Translations under genes and position numbers: made by a program
From: Methylomonas sp. UP202
Lineage (GTDB): Bacteria > Pseudomonadota > Gammaproteobacteria > Methylococcales > Methylomonadaceae
Length of the DNA stretch: 64,000 bases
Direction: 5' to 3'
Assembly: GCF_029910655.1 (NCBI RefSeq)
Contig: NZ_CP123897.1
Location: 4,205,547 to 4,269,546, forward strand
Shown here: piece after piece, positions 1 through 8,553 of the stretch
How positions within the stretch are numbered: the first letter of the stretch is position 1
How the letters are laid out: each line of letters starts with the position of its first letter
The notes under the pieces: generated by a model
What the model saw: only the letters and a program-made list of their open reading frames with translations
What the model was told of the DNA's origin: nothing
Database searches by the model: none

Positions 1-384
1 GCGCTCTTCCGGCGTCATATCCAGCTGGTGATGACAATATTTGCGCCAGGCTCGCTCGAGGAGTTCGGGATCTTCAATGTTTGTTTGGCTACTGACTTCG
101 CCAACGGTCTGAACCAAATTTTCCGTGTGTGGTTTGGTCACTGTTAAATCGTGATCAACCTGCCTGACGACGTGTTCCAGCGATGAGGCACGATAAACCG
201 CACCACCGAGCGCACTAGCTTGCCAGGCACTATCAAGTCGCCAAGGTTGGTCTGGTTGAGACAACGGCAAAAGAGAATCGATGATCGTTTGACTGGTTGA
301 CGGGTCTGGCTGTACCAACGATTGACATGCGGTGCTGGTCAGCAACGTCAGCAGGCAATATGCGGTTAGTGGATTGCGTTTCAT
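1..384 (-). CDS. Partial lipoprotein divergent from traI
   Basis: The reading frame opens with ATG at 384 and stays open to the left edge, giving 128 residues of a protein whose C-terminus is missing. It starts MKRNPLTAYCLLTLLTSTAC, a typical lipoprotein signal with a lipobox ending in STAC-Q, so the product is probably anchored to a membrane on the periplasmic side. The mature part seen here is polar and ends near ERAWRKYCHHQLDMTPEER. I do not recognise the family. It is divergent from the relaxase operon and shares with it the 130-bp intergenic region that holds a 36-bp palindrome, so it may be co-regulated with transfer. Lipoproteins of unknown role are common in ICE conjugation regions. 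Confidence 0.7.
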   Translation of the reverse strand, partial: MKRNPLTAYCLLTLLTSTACQSLVQPDPSTSQTIIDSLLPLSQPDQPWRLDSAWQASALGGAVYRASSLEHVVRQVDHDLTVTKPHTENLVQTVGEVSSQTNIEDPELLERAWRKYCHHQLDMTPEER

Positions 385-442
385 GGAAGCTCCATAAGGT
401 TTTGGGGAGCTCGTTACACTAAGCACTCTTTTTTCAAGCCAT

Positions 443-478
443 CTTGCAGCAAATGCCGAATTTGAAATTAGCTGCAAG
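443..478. promoter_or_regulatory. 36-bp palindrome, copy 1 (ahead of traI)
   Basis: The outer arms CTTGCAGC and GCTGCAAG are perfect inverted repeats. The inner part (AATGCC / GAAATT) is less symmetric than in the copies ahead of traL. The site ends 36 bp before the traI ATG. Its presence ahead of two separate tra transcription units suggests an operator or activator site for the transfer operons. Master activators of the SetCD/AcaCD type are known in this element family, but I cannot tie this motif to them. Confidence 0.75.
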
Positions 479-514
479 GTGGACCCCTGCGGTTTTCTGT
501 CAGCATGGTTTGCT

Positions 515-2773
515 ATGGAAAATCTGTATACCCACCTCATTCAACGCATCGGCAAACGGCTTTTCGGCGAAACGCCGGCTGTAACGATTGAGTTACCAAA
601 GCCAGTTGAAGAAGAGATACCGCGTTATCCACCGTTCATGAAGGGGCTACCTGCCGCACCGGTGGAACGGATTTTGGCTAGCCAAGCGGAATTGATCCAA
701 GCCATCGAACAGGCTTTAGCGTTACCCGATGAGCTATACCAATCGGTCGTACTTCCAGTGATTGCCCGCTATGCGGCATTCAGCCATTTATTGCCGGCGT
801 CCGAATCGCATCACCATCGCGGGGCTGGTGGCTTGTTCCGTCATGGATTGGAAGTTGCCCATTGGGCCACGTTGTCGTCTCAAGGTTGTTTATTTGCCAC
901 CCACGCCACGCCGCGCGAGCGCAAAACTCTTGAGTTACGCTGGCGATTGGCCGTGTGTTTTGCGGGCCTTTTGCATGACATTGGCAAGCCAGTTTCGGAT
1001 ATAGCCGTCATCGACAGACAAGGCCAATACACCTGGAATCCCTGCGATGAAAACCTGACTGACTGGGCCGAGCGCTATCAAATCGACCGCTATTTTTTAC
1101 GTTGGCGGGAGAATCGTCACAAGCGCCACGAACAGTTTTCGGCGCTAGTGATTGAACGAGTGCTGACCAAATCCTCCCGTTCCTACATACTGGAACCGGG
1201 CCCCGATATTATGCAGGCCATGCTGGAAACCATTCATGGTTTGAATCGTGGTGCCAAATTATCCGAACTGGTCATCGCCGCCGATTGCCAAAGCGTTGAG
1301 CGTGATCTAAAAGCCCATTACCACAGCCATGATTTGGCGATGGGCATGCCGGTGGAAAAATACTTGTTCGATGCCATGCGACGTCTGGTCAAAAGCGGAC
1401 AATGGCTAGTCAATGAAAAAGGCGCCCGGCTTTGGCGATTTCAGGAAGGCATTCATATCGTTTGGCGAATGGGCGCACAGGATATCGTCGCCATCCTGAC
1501 CAAAGACAAAGTGCCGGGTATCCCCAGGGACGAAGATACCCTGGCGGATATTTTGATCGAACGTGGCTTTGCGATTGCCAAAGTGGCGAGCGATGGCCGG
1601 CAGTATCGCTATTGGCGCATGCAGCCAGACGGTTTTGATGTTGGCTTATACATGTTGCGCCTCACTTCCCTGGAATTGGTTTTCAGCAACGAGCCGCCGG
1701 TTGCTATCAATGCCGTCGAACTGGCTGATACTGCCGAAGCCGAATCCCCCTCAGCAAACGATGTATCCAACCCAAATCCTACTGCAATTGACAATCCAAA
1801 TGCTGAAGAATGGGATGTTATTCCGACCATCATTGATGACACCTTGACCGTTCATCCATCCGTCACGGCCGAAGAGGAAACAGCCATCTCACCCGGCAAT
1901 GCCGATGTGCAGGTAATCGCTGCAGCTGATGAAACAGGTTCACAAAAACCATCCGAAAATAGCGAGACACTGATAGCCCATCATGAAACCATAAACATCC
2001 CTACCGATGACAGCATTAATAGCCGAACCTTAGCCATCGACTGGTTGCGCGAACAAGGACAAGCCGGTGAATGGTTGATCGAGATCGCTGACAAACTCAC
2101 TCGCGGCGAATGGCAGATGGGTGTGGAAGTCGTGGCCAGGCAAACACAGTTTTTACTGGCATTCCCTGGTGTACCTGAAAAACTCCAGGTCGAACCGGCC
2201 ACATTCATTCAGGCCATTGAAACCAAAGGTTGGCTGATCATCGATGTGCTATCGCCCATGCTTAAAGTACAACGGGTGGGCCAAATTCGCGGCCTGCTGT
2301 TGGCTGCAGAACCCAGCAATAGGCTGGAAATGCTGCTCACACCGATAAACGAAACGAGCAAAACAGCTCATACTGCAAAGCCCAAGAAAACGAACAAAAC
2401 CACACGACCGTCACCAAAACCAGAAAGCCCTATACAGAAGCAACCGAGCCACGATAAATCAGCACCCAAAGAGCAATCAACCGCTTCAATGGCACCTGTT
2501 AATCATTCATCCAGCAAAACCGATGCAGAACTCGCTTATCCAGAAGCAATATCGGCTTGGTTGCAACATGTACGGTCAGTAAATGCCACAGAAAAACCGC
2601 AGTCAGGCGAGACTGACGAGGCCTGGTACTTCGTTTCGGATGATGACCTATCGGCTTATTTAGAGCAATATCCGCAATTAAAACGCTATGACTTTCTGCG
2701 TGACATCGGCTCACTGAAAGAATGCCAAGTTATTGGTCGTGGCAAAGGCGTAAAAGTCAGAATCGAACCATGA
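515..2773 (+). CDS. traI: TraI relaxase, MobH family
   Basis: This is the conjugative relaxase that nicks the transfer origin and pilots the strand. Starting at ATG 515 it is 752 residues; a GTG 12 codons upstream is in frame but would overlap the 36-bp palindrome, so ATG 515 is preferred. The N-terminal half carries the TraI_2/HD-type domain of MobH relaxases: a histidine-rich HHHRGAGGLFRHGLEVAHWA segment near residue 100 and LLHDIGKP near 152. A long Pro/Lys/Thr-rich low-complexity linker follows, then a C-terminal TraI_2_C-like region ending GRGKGVKVRIEP, which is typical of ICE relaxases. It overlaps traD by ATGA, so the two are translationally coupled. SXT TraI has the same size and the same position before traD. 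Confidence 0.92.
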   Translation: MENLYTHLIQRIGKRLFGETPAVTIELPKPVEEEIPRYPPFMKGLPAAPVERILASQAELIQAIEQALALPDELYQSVVLPVIARYAAFSHLLPASESHHHRGAGGLFRHGLEVAHWATLSSQGCLFATHATPRERKTLELRWRLAVCFAGLLHDIGKPVSDIAVIDRQGQYTWNPCDENLTDWAERYQIDRYFLRWRENRHKRHEQFSALVIERVLTKSSRSYILEPGPDIMQAMLETIHGLNRGAKLSELVIAADCQSVERDLKAHYHSHDLAMGMPVEKYLFDAMRRLVKSGQWLVNEKGARLWRFQEGIHIVWRMGAQDIVAILTKDKVPGIPRDEDTLADILIERGFAIAKVASDGRQYRYWRMQPDGFDVGLYMLRLTSLELVFSNEPPVAINAVELADTAEAESPSANDVSNPNPTAIDNPNAEEWDVIPTIIDDTLTVHPSVTAEEETAISPGNADVQVIAAADETGSQKPSENSETLIAHHETINIPTDDSINSRTLAIDWLREQGQAGEWLIEIADKLTRGEWQMGVEVVARQTQFLLAFPGVPEKLQVEPATFIQAIETKGWLIIDVLSPMLKVQRVGQIRGLLLAAEPSNRLEMLLTPINETSKTAHTAKPKKTNKTTRPSPKPESPIQKQPSHDKSAPKEQSTASMAPVNHSSSKTDAELAYPEAISAWLQHVRSVNATEKPQSGETDEAWYFVSDDDLSAYLEQYPQLKRYDFLRDIGSLKECQVIGRGKGVKVRIEP

Positions 2774-4596
2774 AATCCGATTACGACTATCAGTTTCCAT
2801 GGCGACCTATCTACGAAGTCACTGCCATTGCTGGTTGGACAGGAGGCGCTGGTTTGGCGTATCTGACCAGTCGCTGGTCTGGACTGCCGCGCGAACCATT
2901 CGACTGGTTGATGATTGCGTGTGGCGTGATGGTTTGTTGGCGGCTACCCATTACGGTGAGCCTCTGGTATCGAAAACGACGGTTACGGCAATTTCGTTTC
3001 CAATATCTGGATGCGGAAAAGCTCAAAGCCTATGTCAAAAGCCATCCGGACGACCTTTGGTTTGGTTGGGGATTTGACTGGGTACAAAAACACGCACAGT
3101 TGGCTTATGAAATTCTCAAGCGCGATGTCTCGACTCTAATTCCCACCGACCATCAACGCATGGGATCGGCCTGGATCCATGGCCTGGAAATCTCGGAAAG
3201 CGATGTTCGCCAACCGATTCAGCATACCGCTGGTCACACCTTGCTGGTGGGCACTACCGGTGCAGGGAAAACCCGTGCCTTTGATGTCCTGGTCACGCAA
3301 GCCGTATTGCGCGGTGAAGCGGTGATCATTATCGATCCCAAAGGCGATAAGGATTTAATGGCGTCAGCCAAACGCGCCTGTCAGTTAGCCGGACGTCCAG
3401 AACGCTTTGTGTATTTCCATCCTGCCTTTCCGGAAGACAGTGTGCGATTGGACCCACTGCATAACTTCAATCGACCCTCTGAAATTGCTAGCCGCATTAC
3501 CGCCATTTCACCCGGTGAAACGACTTCCGATCCCTTCAAGGCTTTTGGCCAGAAATCCCTGGACAACGTGATTCAAGGACTGATGGTGATTGAGGAACGA
3601 CCCACCTTGGCAAAATTGCGCCGTTATCTGGAAGGTGGACCATCCACGCTGGTGATCCAGGCACTGGAACGATATTACGATAATTGCCTGGGTAATTGGC
3701 GCCAGGAAGCCAGGCCGTATTTAAAAGCCGCCAAGGACACCGATTCCAAAGCAGCAGGTTTGGTACGCTTTTACCGGGAGTACGTGCAATACCAAGCGCC
3801 CAACTTGGACCTGGAAGGCCTGTTATCCTTGTTCGAACATGACCGCACCCACTTCAGCAAAATGGTAGCTTCTCTCATTCCGATCATGAATATGCTGACC
3901 TCCGGACCATTGGGGCCGTTGCTATCACCCAACCCCCATGACGCCGATGATCTGCGGCCGATCACCAATACCGGTTTGATTATAGAAAAGGCTCAGGTGG
4001 CTTATATTGGTCTGGATTCGTTATCCGACGGCCTGGTGGGCAGTGCCATCGGTTCCATTCTGCTTGCGGATTTGGCTGCTGTGGCAGGTGATCGTTATAA
4101 CTACGGCGTCTCGGACCGACCGGTGAACGTGTTTGTCGATGAAGCGGCTGAAGTCATCAACGATCCTTTTATCCAGGTATTGAACAAAGGCCGTGGTGCC
4201 AAAATTCGCTTGTTCATTGCCACCCAGACCTTTGCCGACTTTGCAGCCCGCACCGGTTCTCAGGACAAAGCCCGTCAGGTATTAGGCAACGTCAACAACC
4301 TGATTGCCCTGCGAATCATGGACAGCGAAACGCAGCAGTACATCACCGATAATCTACCCAAAACCCGCTTGAAATACATCATGCGCACCCAAGGCGTGGC
4401 CACCAGTGCGACCAATCCCTCCGTGTTTTCCGGAAATGTCGGTGAGCGCCTAATGGAGGAAGAAGGCGATTTGTTTGCACCGCAGTTACTCGGTCAGTTG
4501 CCTGATTTACATTACATCGCCAAGCTATCCGGCGGTCGCATCGTTAAGGGTCGCTTGCCGGTACTGCAATCAGCACTTGATATCCCACTAACCTGA
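2770..4596 (+). CDS. traD: TraD coupling protein (T4CP)
   Basis: This is the type IV coupling ATPase that links the relaxosome to the mating channel at the inner membrane; 608 residues. The start is ATG 2770, overlapping the traI stop as ATGA; a longer frame opening at 2722 would overlap traI needlessly. Two N-terminal hydrophobic stretches (about residues 15-65) are the membrane anchor. Walker A is LLVGTTGAGKTRAFD near residue 160, followed by IIIDPKGDKD. Walker B is VNVFVDEAAE near residue 450, and the RGAKIRLFIATQTFADF region after it is typical of TraD/TraG proteins. It is followed two bases later by the DUF4400 gene. Confidence 0.94.
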   Translation: MKSDYDYQFPWRPIYEVTAIAGWTGGAGLAYLTSRWSGLPREPFDWLMIACGVMVCWRLPITVSLWYRKRRLRQFRFQYLDAEKLKAYVKSHPDDLWFGWGFDWVQKHAQLAYEILKRDVSTLIPTDHQRMGSAWIHGLEISESDVRQPIQHTAGHTLLVGTTGAGKTRAFDVLVTQAVLRGEAVIIIDPKGDKDLMASAKRACQLAGRPERFVYFHPAFPEDSVRLDPLHNFNRPSEIASRITAISPGETTSDPFKAFGQKSLDNVIQGLMVIEERPTLAKLRRYLEGGPSTLVIQALERYYDNCLGNWRQEARPYLKAAKDTDSKAAGLVRFYREYVQYQAPNLDLEGLLSLFEHDRTHFSKMVASLIPIMNMLTSGPLGPLLSPNPHDADDLRPITNTGLIIEKAQVAYIGLDSLSDGLVGSAIGSILLADLAAVAGDRYNYGVSDRPVNVFVDEAAEVINDPFIQVLNKGRGAKIRLFIATQTFADFAARTGSQDKARQVLGNVNNLIALRIMDSETQQYITDNLPKTRLKYIMRTQGVATSATNPSVFSGNVGERLMEEEGDLFAPQLLGQLPDLHYIAKLSGGRIVKGRLPVLQSALDIPLT

Positions 4597-4598
4597 CC

Positions 4599-5231
4599 AT
4601 GCAACGCAATTTACTATTCAGTCTGATGATCTGGTTGTTGGAAGTCATTTTAGTCGCCAGTTTTGTGTCGGATCGTTGGACGCGGGAAATCCAGGCAACC
4701 GAAGATCGGTTGCTGATTGCTTATTTCGGACAAAAAAAGGAAGCGGAAATTCGGCACACGGCGCAGCACTGGTTTAATCAACTGTTTGTCCAAACAGGCA
4801 TGAGAGAAAGCGTATACCGTTACTTCATTCCGACGGAGCGCGAACGACAAATGTCCAAAGGCTTTGAAGATGTCGGTCGCAATGATTTGTTTCCGTTCAT
4901 TCAAAGCCGACTCGATGTGCTGTGGGATACGGTGTATCAGATGATCAAGCGTTTCGGCATGGCCTGCGCCTGGTTACCCTTTTTGGCCGTAGTCATACTC
5001 CCGTTTGCCATTGATGGCTTGATCCGTCGCAAAGTGAGCCAGACTAATTTTGACTACCCCAGTCCGATGGCACATCGTTACAGTCTCTATGTCATGCTGG
5101 GGGCGTTATACCTTTTACTGATGGGACTCACGCTACCATTTCCGGTACCACCACAATCCATGCCCATCGGCATTTTCATCGTGGCTTGGGCCATGAATAC
5201 TTTATTGGCCAACACTCAGAAACGGGTTTGA
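4599..5231 (+). CDS. DUF4400 inner-membrane protein of the transfer region
   Basis: A 210-residue membrane protein starting two bases after the traD stop. It has an N-terminal hydrophobic helix (about residues 5-25), a soluble middle part and hydrophobic segments near 122-142, 165-185 and 190-205. This layout and the position immediately after traD match the DUF4400 proteins (SXT orfJ/s043 type; TIGR03747-like) of ICE conjugation systems. The role in transfer is not established; it is probably an accessory of the coupling protein. It is the last gene before the cargo hotspot. Confidence 0.8.
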   Translation: MQRNLLFSLMIWLLEVILVASFVSDRWTREIQATEDRLLIAYFGQKKEAEIRHTAQHWFNQLFVQTGMRESVYRYFIPTERERQMSKGFEDVGRNDLFPFIQSRLDVLWDTVYQMIKRFGMACAWLPFLAVVILPFAIDGLIRRKVSQTNFDYPSPMAHRYSLYVMLGALYLLLMGLTLPFPVPPQSMPIGIFIVAWAMNTLLANTQKRV

Positions 5232-5334
5232 TGATTAATTTTAAGTGTAATTTGGTTTGAATGAGCTAGTTCGGGCAATAGCGGTCTGTAAAAAATACAA
5301 AAAATCAGTTCTCCGAACGGCTGGTTTATAGCGA

Positions 5335-5784
5335 TCATTTGACATCTGTATTGTGCTCATTTTCTAAACGTTTGAAATTCGCTAAACAGCACTGGCCTGA
5401 TGGGTTTCTAATTTCACAAGCACATTCCCCGGCTTGAGTGCGTTGCATGACGAAAGCTTTGATTGGTTCTGCCCGGTGATCTTTTAACGCCGACAAATAC
5501 TGCCTGGCGTCAATATCAAAACAGTAACAAAGTGCATTGTTTTGAATGGCTTGATAGCTTCGTAAATGCTGTTTGGGAATGGTGTTGCCCGCACTGGAAA
5601 AATACCCAACTGCGCATGTTTTGGCAGGGCAAAAATAATAGCTGTCGGTGATGATTGACTGATTCTCGGGAAACCTGACCTGATGATAAAGGGTAGACAT
5701 ACCGACACTTTTACAAGTGGAGCCGCATTCAGGACAATTCTGTTTGGTTTTGGTGGATGCACTTGGGCAGCAGCAATCAGACAT
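5335..5784 (-). CDS. CopZ-like iron-sulfur metallochaperone
   Basis: A 149-residue cysteine-rich protein at the end of the mer-type operon. The N-terminus MSDCCCPSAS is followed by CPECGSTCKSVG, a zinc-ribbon-like pair, then YFCPAKTCAVGYFS. A C-terminal BFD-like [2Fe-2S] region has cysteines in LCYCFDID, GECACEIRN and GQCCL. This layout matches proteins annotated as putative iron-sulfur cluster-binding metallochaperones, related to the N-terminal half of Archaeoglobus CopZ. It probably accepts a thiophilic metal in the cytoplasm after MerT. The gene starts 17 bp after merP ends. Confidence 0.72.
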   Translation of the reverse strand: MSDCCCPSASTKTKQNCPECGSTCKSVGMSTLYHQVRFPENQSIITDSYYFCPAKTCAVGYFSSAGNTIPKQHLRSYQAIQNNALCYCFDIDARQYLSALKDHRAEPIKAFVMQRTQAGECACEIRNPSGQCCLANFKRLENEHNTDVK

Positions 5785-5801
5785 AGACCGTATCCTCGGC
5801 T

Positions 5802-6128
5802 TTATCGGGTAATAGGTGTGACCAGGGAACCCGGATAACCAGCATCCGTCGTGGCTTTGATCAAGGCTGCACTATCGGTTTTCTTGCTATCAAAGGTTAC
5901 TGTGGCTGTTTTTGAATCGTAATCGACAGTCACTTCTTGTACGCCTACGACTTTCTGTAAGGCTTTTTTAATGGTGACTGTACACAGAGCGCAGGTCATG
6001 TTTTCGATGTTCAGCGTCACCGTTTGCTGCCGGTTTGGCTGTTCAACAGTAGTTTCAGCATGTGCTGCCGGTATCCACAGAATGCTTGATAACAAGCTTA
6101 TAACTAACAAACTGGATTTAATTGTCAT
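5802..6128 (-). CDS. merP: MerP-like periplasmic metal-binding protein
   Basis: A 108-residue secreted protein with a signal peptide ending near IPAAHA. One heavy-metal-associated (HMA) domain follows, with the binding loop MTCALCTVTIKKAL. MerP passes Hg(II) to MerT. Classical MerP has CAAC; here the motif is CALC, still CxxC. The gene lies 12 bp after merT on the same strand and before the Cys-rich metallochaperone. Mercury is the best guess from the neighbours, though HMA domains alone do not settle the metal. Confidence 0.85.
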   Translation of the reverse strand: MTIKSSLLVISLLSSILWIPAAHAETTVEQPNRQQTVTLNIENMTCALCTVTIKKALQKVVGVQEVTVDYDSKTATVTFDSKKTDSAALIKATTDAGYPGSLVTPITR

Positions 6129-6140
6129 ATCGAAACCCTC

Positions 6141-6509
6141 TCAAGCCATGAAAAAAGGCGCTAACCAGGGAAAGGCCAGCAGTATCAAAATGAATGCGGA
6201 ACCCAACCAAAACATCAGGCGTTGTCGGCGTTGGATGTCGGATGTGGAGCAGATTTCACCTACCGCACAGCGATCAGGCGTTAGATAGAGTTTTCGATAG
6301 CCGAGCCCTATAAAAATCAGGGTCAGGATAATGAAAAATGGCCGGGCCGGTTCCATAGCCGTCAACGTGCTGATCCATGCACCACCAATACCCAACGACA
6401 GCAGCAAAAATGGCCCAACACAACAAGCCGAAGCCCCTACAGCGGCCAAAAGGGCGCCGATACCCAGCCATGACGGGGTTTTTATGGGTGTTTCGGGGTC
6501 TGTATTCAT
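6141..6509 (-). CDS. merT: MerT-like mercuric transport protein
   Basis: A 122-residue inner-membrane protein with three predicted membrane segments. The first contains the vicinal cysteine pair in GASACCVGPFLL, the Hg-accepting motif of MerT. A second cysteine pair, DRCAVGEIC, lies in the loop after the second helix, as in MerT. It is the first gene after the merR-type promoter at 6550-6581 and is followed by merP. No mercuric reductase (merA) gene is present anywhere in the window. Confidence 0.88.
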   Translation of the reverse strand: MNTDPETPIKTPSWLGIGALLAAVGASACCVGPFLLLSLGIGGAWISTLTAMEPARPFFIILTLIFIGLGYRKLYLTPDRCAVGEICSTSDIQRRQRLMFWLGSAFILILLAFPWLAPFFMA

Positions 6510-6549
6510 AGCAATCTCCTAAGCCAAACCATGCTCAATGTTGGCAAGG

Positions 6550-6581
6550 AGTCTAAACCCTGTTGTTTAGAACAGAGTCAA
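6550..6581 (-). promoter_or_regulatory. MerR-type promoter/operator ahead of merT
   Basis: On the minus strand a TTGACT -35 (6576-6581) and a TAGACT -10 (6550-6555) are separated by 20 bp, an elongated spacer of the kind MerR proteins act on. The spacer contains the dyad CTGTTGTTTAGAACAG (6560-6575). It lies between merR and merT, so it drives merT, merP and the metallochaperone; merR must be read from its own promoter or through this one. Confidence 0.72.
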
Positions 6582-6606
6582 GTGGGCGGTGGTGTCTTAC
6601 TTAAAA

Positions 6607-7014
6607 TCAGGGTTTGGATGATGCGTTTTTGCTAAACGCATCGAGGATAGCGCAACGCGCGGATGAAGCTGTCTGCTGACAGTCGTTGACCAGGTTTCCC
6701 AATACCTGACGCAGTGCCGTTAAATCCCTGATTTGTCGATCGATCTGCTGGTATTTCTGCGCGGCGAGTTGTCGTATATCCGCGCAATATGCTCCATCGA
6801 GAGATAATAAAATAGCAATTTCCTTCAAGGTAAATCCGGCCTGTTGAGCGCGTTTGATGAAGCGGATTCGAGTAATCGCATCATCCGAATAACATCGGTA
6901 GCCACCATGGGGTTTCTCTGGTTCCGTCAGTAAACCAATACGTTGATAGTGGCGGATAGTCTCAATGGTGACTTCGGTTTGCCTGGCAAGTTTGCCGATG
7001 GTTAAAGGCGACAT
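6607..7014 (-). CDS. merR: MerR mercury-responsive regulator
   Basis: A 135-residue MerR-family activator/repressor. The N-terminal winged helix reads LTIGKLARQTEVTIETIRHY. Three cysteines (C77 in GAYCADI, C112 in NDCQQ, C121 in ARCAIL) sit where the Hg(II) ligands lie in Tn501/Tn21 MerR, so mercury sensing is well supported. Unlike Tn21, it is transcribed in the same direction as merT and lies upstream of the operator it should control. Confidence 0.9.
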   Translation of the reverse strand: MSPLTIGKLARQTEVTIETIRHYQRIGLLTEPEKPHGGYRCYSDDAITRIRFIKRAQQAGFTLKEIAILLSLDGAYCADIRQLAAQKYQQIDRQIRDLTALRQVLGNLVNDCQQTASSARCAILDAFSKNASSKP

Positions 7015-7182
7015 TTCATAGAGCCAAAAGTTGACGGGTGGTTTTATATTTTGCCCCCAATTTTTCCAATCATCAGCTGTTTACAAATAACCCTGAAAAT
7101 TGGCTGGCTCAATCTGACACCAAAAATGGTTGTTCGGGCTCACTAGCATTCTGGGTGAAGCACTAAAAGCCAGGTCGTTACA

Positions 7183-7608
7183 TCATTGTTGTGTTTGCCC
7201 GTCCGTTTCCGAAGACAGGCTCTGCAGAATCCTACAATCCTTGGTGGCTCTGGCGCTATGGCATTGACCACGCAAGTCTCTCAACTGACTTTCCAATGAC
7301 TTGAGTTGCTCGATCCGGTCGACCACATCACTGATATGCTGTTCGAGTAAGGCGTCTACTTCACTACAGTTTTCTTCTGGCGTATCCCGAAACCTGAGTA
7401 ACAGCCGGATGTCCTCAAGCGTCATCTCCATCGAGCGGCAATGGCGGATGAAATGAAGCCGCTCGAGGTGCTTGCTGGTGTACAAACGGTAGTTGCCATC
7501 GGACCGAGCTGGTTCTGGCAGCAAGCCTTCCCGCTCATAGTATCGAATGGTTACCACCTGACAACCTGCCATTTTGGCCAGGTCACCAATCTTTAAAATG
7601 TTGGGCAT
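7183..7608 (-). CDS. Cd(II)/Pb(II)-responsive MerR-family regulator
   Basis: A 141-residue regulator of the CadR/PbrR group. The DNA-binding domain begins LKIGDLAKMAGCQVVTIRYY. The group's signature CRSMEMTLEDIRLLLRF is present, and cysteines at 81 (ENC), 116 (GQC) and 125 (KDC) match the Pb/Cd ligands of PbrR/CadR. It is divergent from a cation transporter gene, and the promoter between them carries a near-canonical PbrR/CadR operator. Whether lead or cadmium is preferred cannot be read from the sequence. The 168 bp between this gene and merR hold nothing I recognise. Confidence 0.9.
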   Translation of the reverse strand: MPNILKIGDLAKMAGCQVVTIRYYEREGLLPEPARSDGNYRLYTSKHLERLHFIRHCRSMEMTLEDIRLLLRFRDTPEENCSEVDALLEQHISDVVDRIEQLKSLESQLRDLRGQCHSARATKDCRILQSLSSETDGQTQQ

Positions 7609-7640
7609 TTGGAGCGTATTACCTAAGCTGCATTACACAC

Positions 7641-7671
7641 TTGACTCTATACTAACTATAGGGTCTTAAAT
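7641..7671 (+). promoter_or_regulatory. PbrR/CadR-type promoter with 19-bp spacer
   Basis: TTGACT (7641-7646) and TTAAAT (7666-7671) are separated by 19 bp. The spacer and its edge form the dyad ACTCTATA...TATAGGGT (7644-7664), closely resembling published pbr/cad operators. It faces the cation transporter gene. Confidence 0.8.
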
Positions 7672-7723
7672 TTGCAAGAATCGGGGCAGATTGCTGCCTT
7701 ACCAGCCAATGCGAGGACGAAAA

Positions 7724-8347
7724 ATGGCCAGTTGTTGTGAAAATAAAAGTTGCGAGTTAACCGCCATGCGCCAAAGCCACAGTCGGGTACTGTGGATCGT
7801 GCTTGTCATCAATGCCGCCATGTTTTTTGTGGAAAGTGCAGCGGGACTCCAGGCACACTCCACTTCGTTGCTTGCCGACGCGCTAGATATGCTGGGCGAC
7901 TCACTGGTATACGGCTTCAGCCTTTTCGTACTGGCTCGTTCGGTGCGGTGGCAGGCGATGGCAGCCGTGGTGAAAGGCTGTTTCATGTTAGCCTTTGGGC
8001 TTGGGGTTCTCGGGGAAGCCGGCTACAAGGTATTCAACCCCATCATGCCAAGTACCGAAATGATGGGGATCGTTGGCACCTTGGCATTGTTTGCCAATCT
8101 TATGTGCTTTTTCCTGCTCTACCGACATCGCAGCGATAACCTCAATATGAGTTCGACTTGGTTATGTTCGCGCAATGACTTAATCGCCAATGTCGGGGTC
8201 CTGCTAGCTGCTGGTACAAGCTACCAGCTCTCTTCGCGTTGGCCAGACATCATCGTTGGAACTCTAATCGCCGGATTGTTTCTTCATTCTGCATTCGGCG
8301 TTTTACGACAATCAGCCCGAGAGCTGCGCATCATTGACAAGTCTTAG
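7724..8347 (+). CDS. Cation transporter, CDF-like, metal efflux
   Basis: A 207-residue membrane protein from ATG 7724, chosen because GAGGA lies 8-11 bp upstream. It starts MASCCENKSCEL, a cysteine-rich tip that may bind metal, then has about six membrane helices. DALDMLGDSLVYGFS in helix 2 is the cation-diffusion-facilitator type metal site; LNMSSTWLCSRNDLIANVGV carries the second conserved polar motif. The usual cytoplasmic C-terminal domain of CDF proteins is absent, as in the short CDF-like transporters linked to CadR/PbrR. Its control by the adjacent regulator suggests Cd, Pb or Zn efflux. A broken paralogue lies at 25527-26010. Confidence 0.82.
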   Translation: MASCCENKSCELTAMRQSHSRVLWIVLVINAAMFFVESAAGLQAHSTSLLADALDMLGDSLVYGFSLFVLARSVRWQAMAAVVKGCFMLAFGLGVLGEAGYKVFNPIMPSTEMMGIVGTLALFANLMCFFLLYRHRSDNLNMSSTWLCSRNDLIANVGVLLAAGTSYQLSSRWPDIIVGTLIAGLFLHSAFGVLRQSARELRIIDKS

Positions 8348-8384
8348 CGTGCGATTTTTCCTTTTTTGCTTTCTCTACTAATCC

Positions 8385-8415
8385 CCCCAACAGAGACCAG
8401 TTGGGGAGAATTTTT
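8385..8415 (+). terminator. Intrinsic terminator after the cation transporter
   Basis: Stem CCCCAAC (8385-8391) pairs with GTTGGGG (8400-8406) and is followed by AGAATTTTT. It lies about 40 bp after the transporter stop codon. Confidence 0.75.
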
Positions 8416-8553
8416 ATTGCCCCGCGGCCCAGCAACGGATTTCCCGATTTTTCTTGAGCGCGCAAGCGGTCACATCCTCAAATTTCGTACTTTTTAGAGC
8501 TTAGGATAATCATCTGATGATAATGTCGTAAACGCTATTTCACATCAATTCAG

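Noticed and set aside
5232..5334. Dyad GTTCGG...CCGAAC after the DUF4400 gene as terminator or attachment site
   Set aside because: The arms are short and far apart and no T run or direct repeat partner was found.
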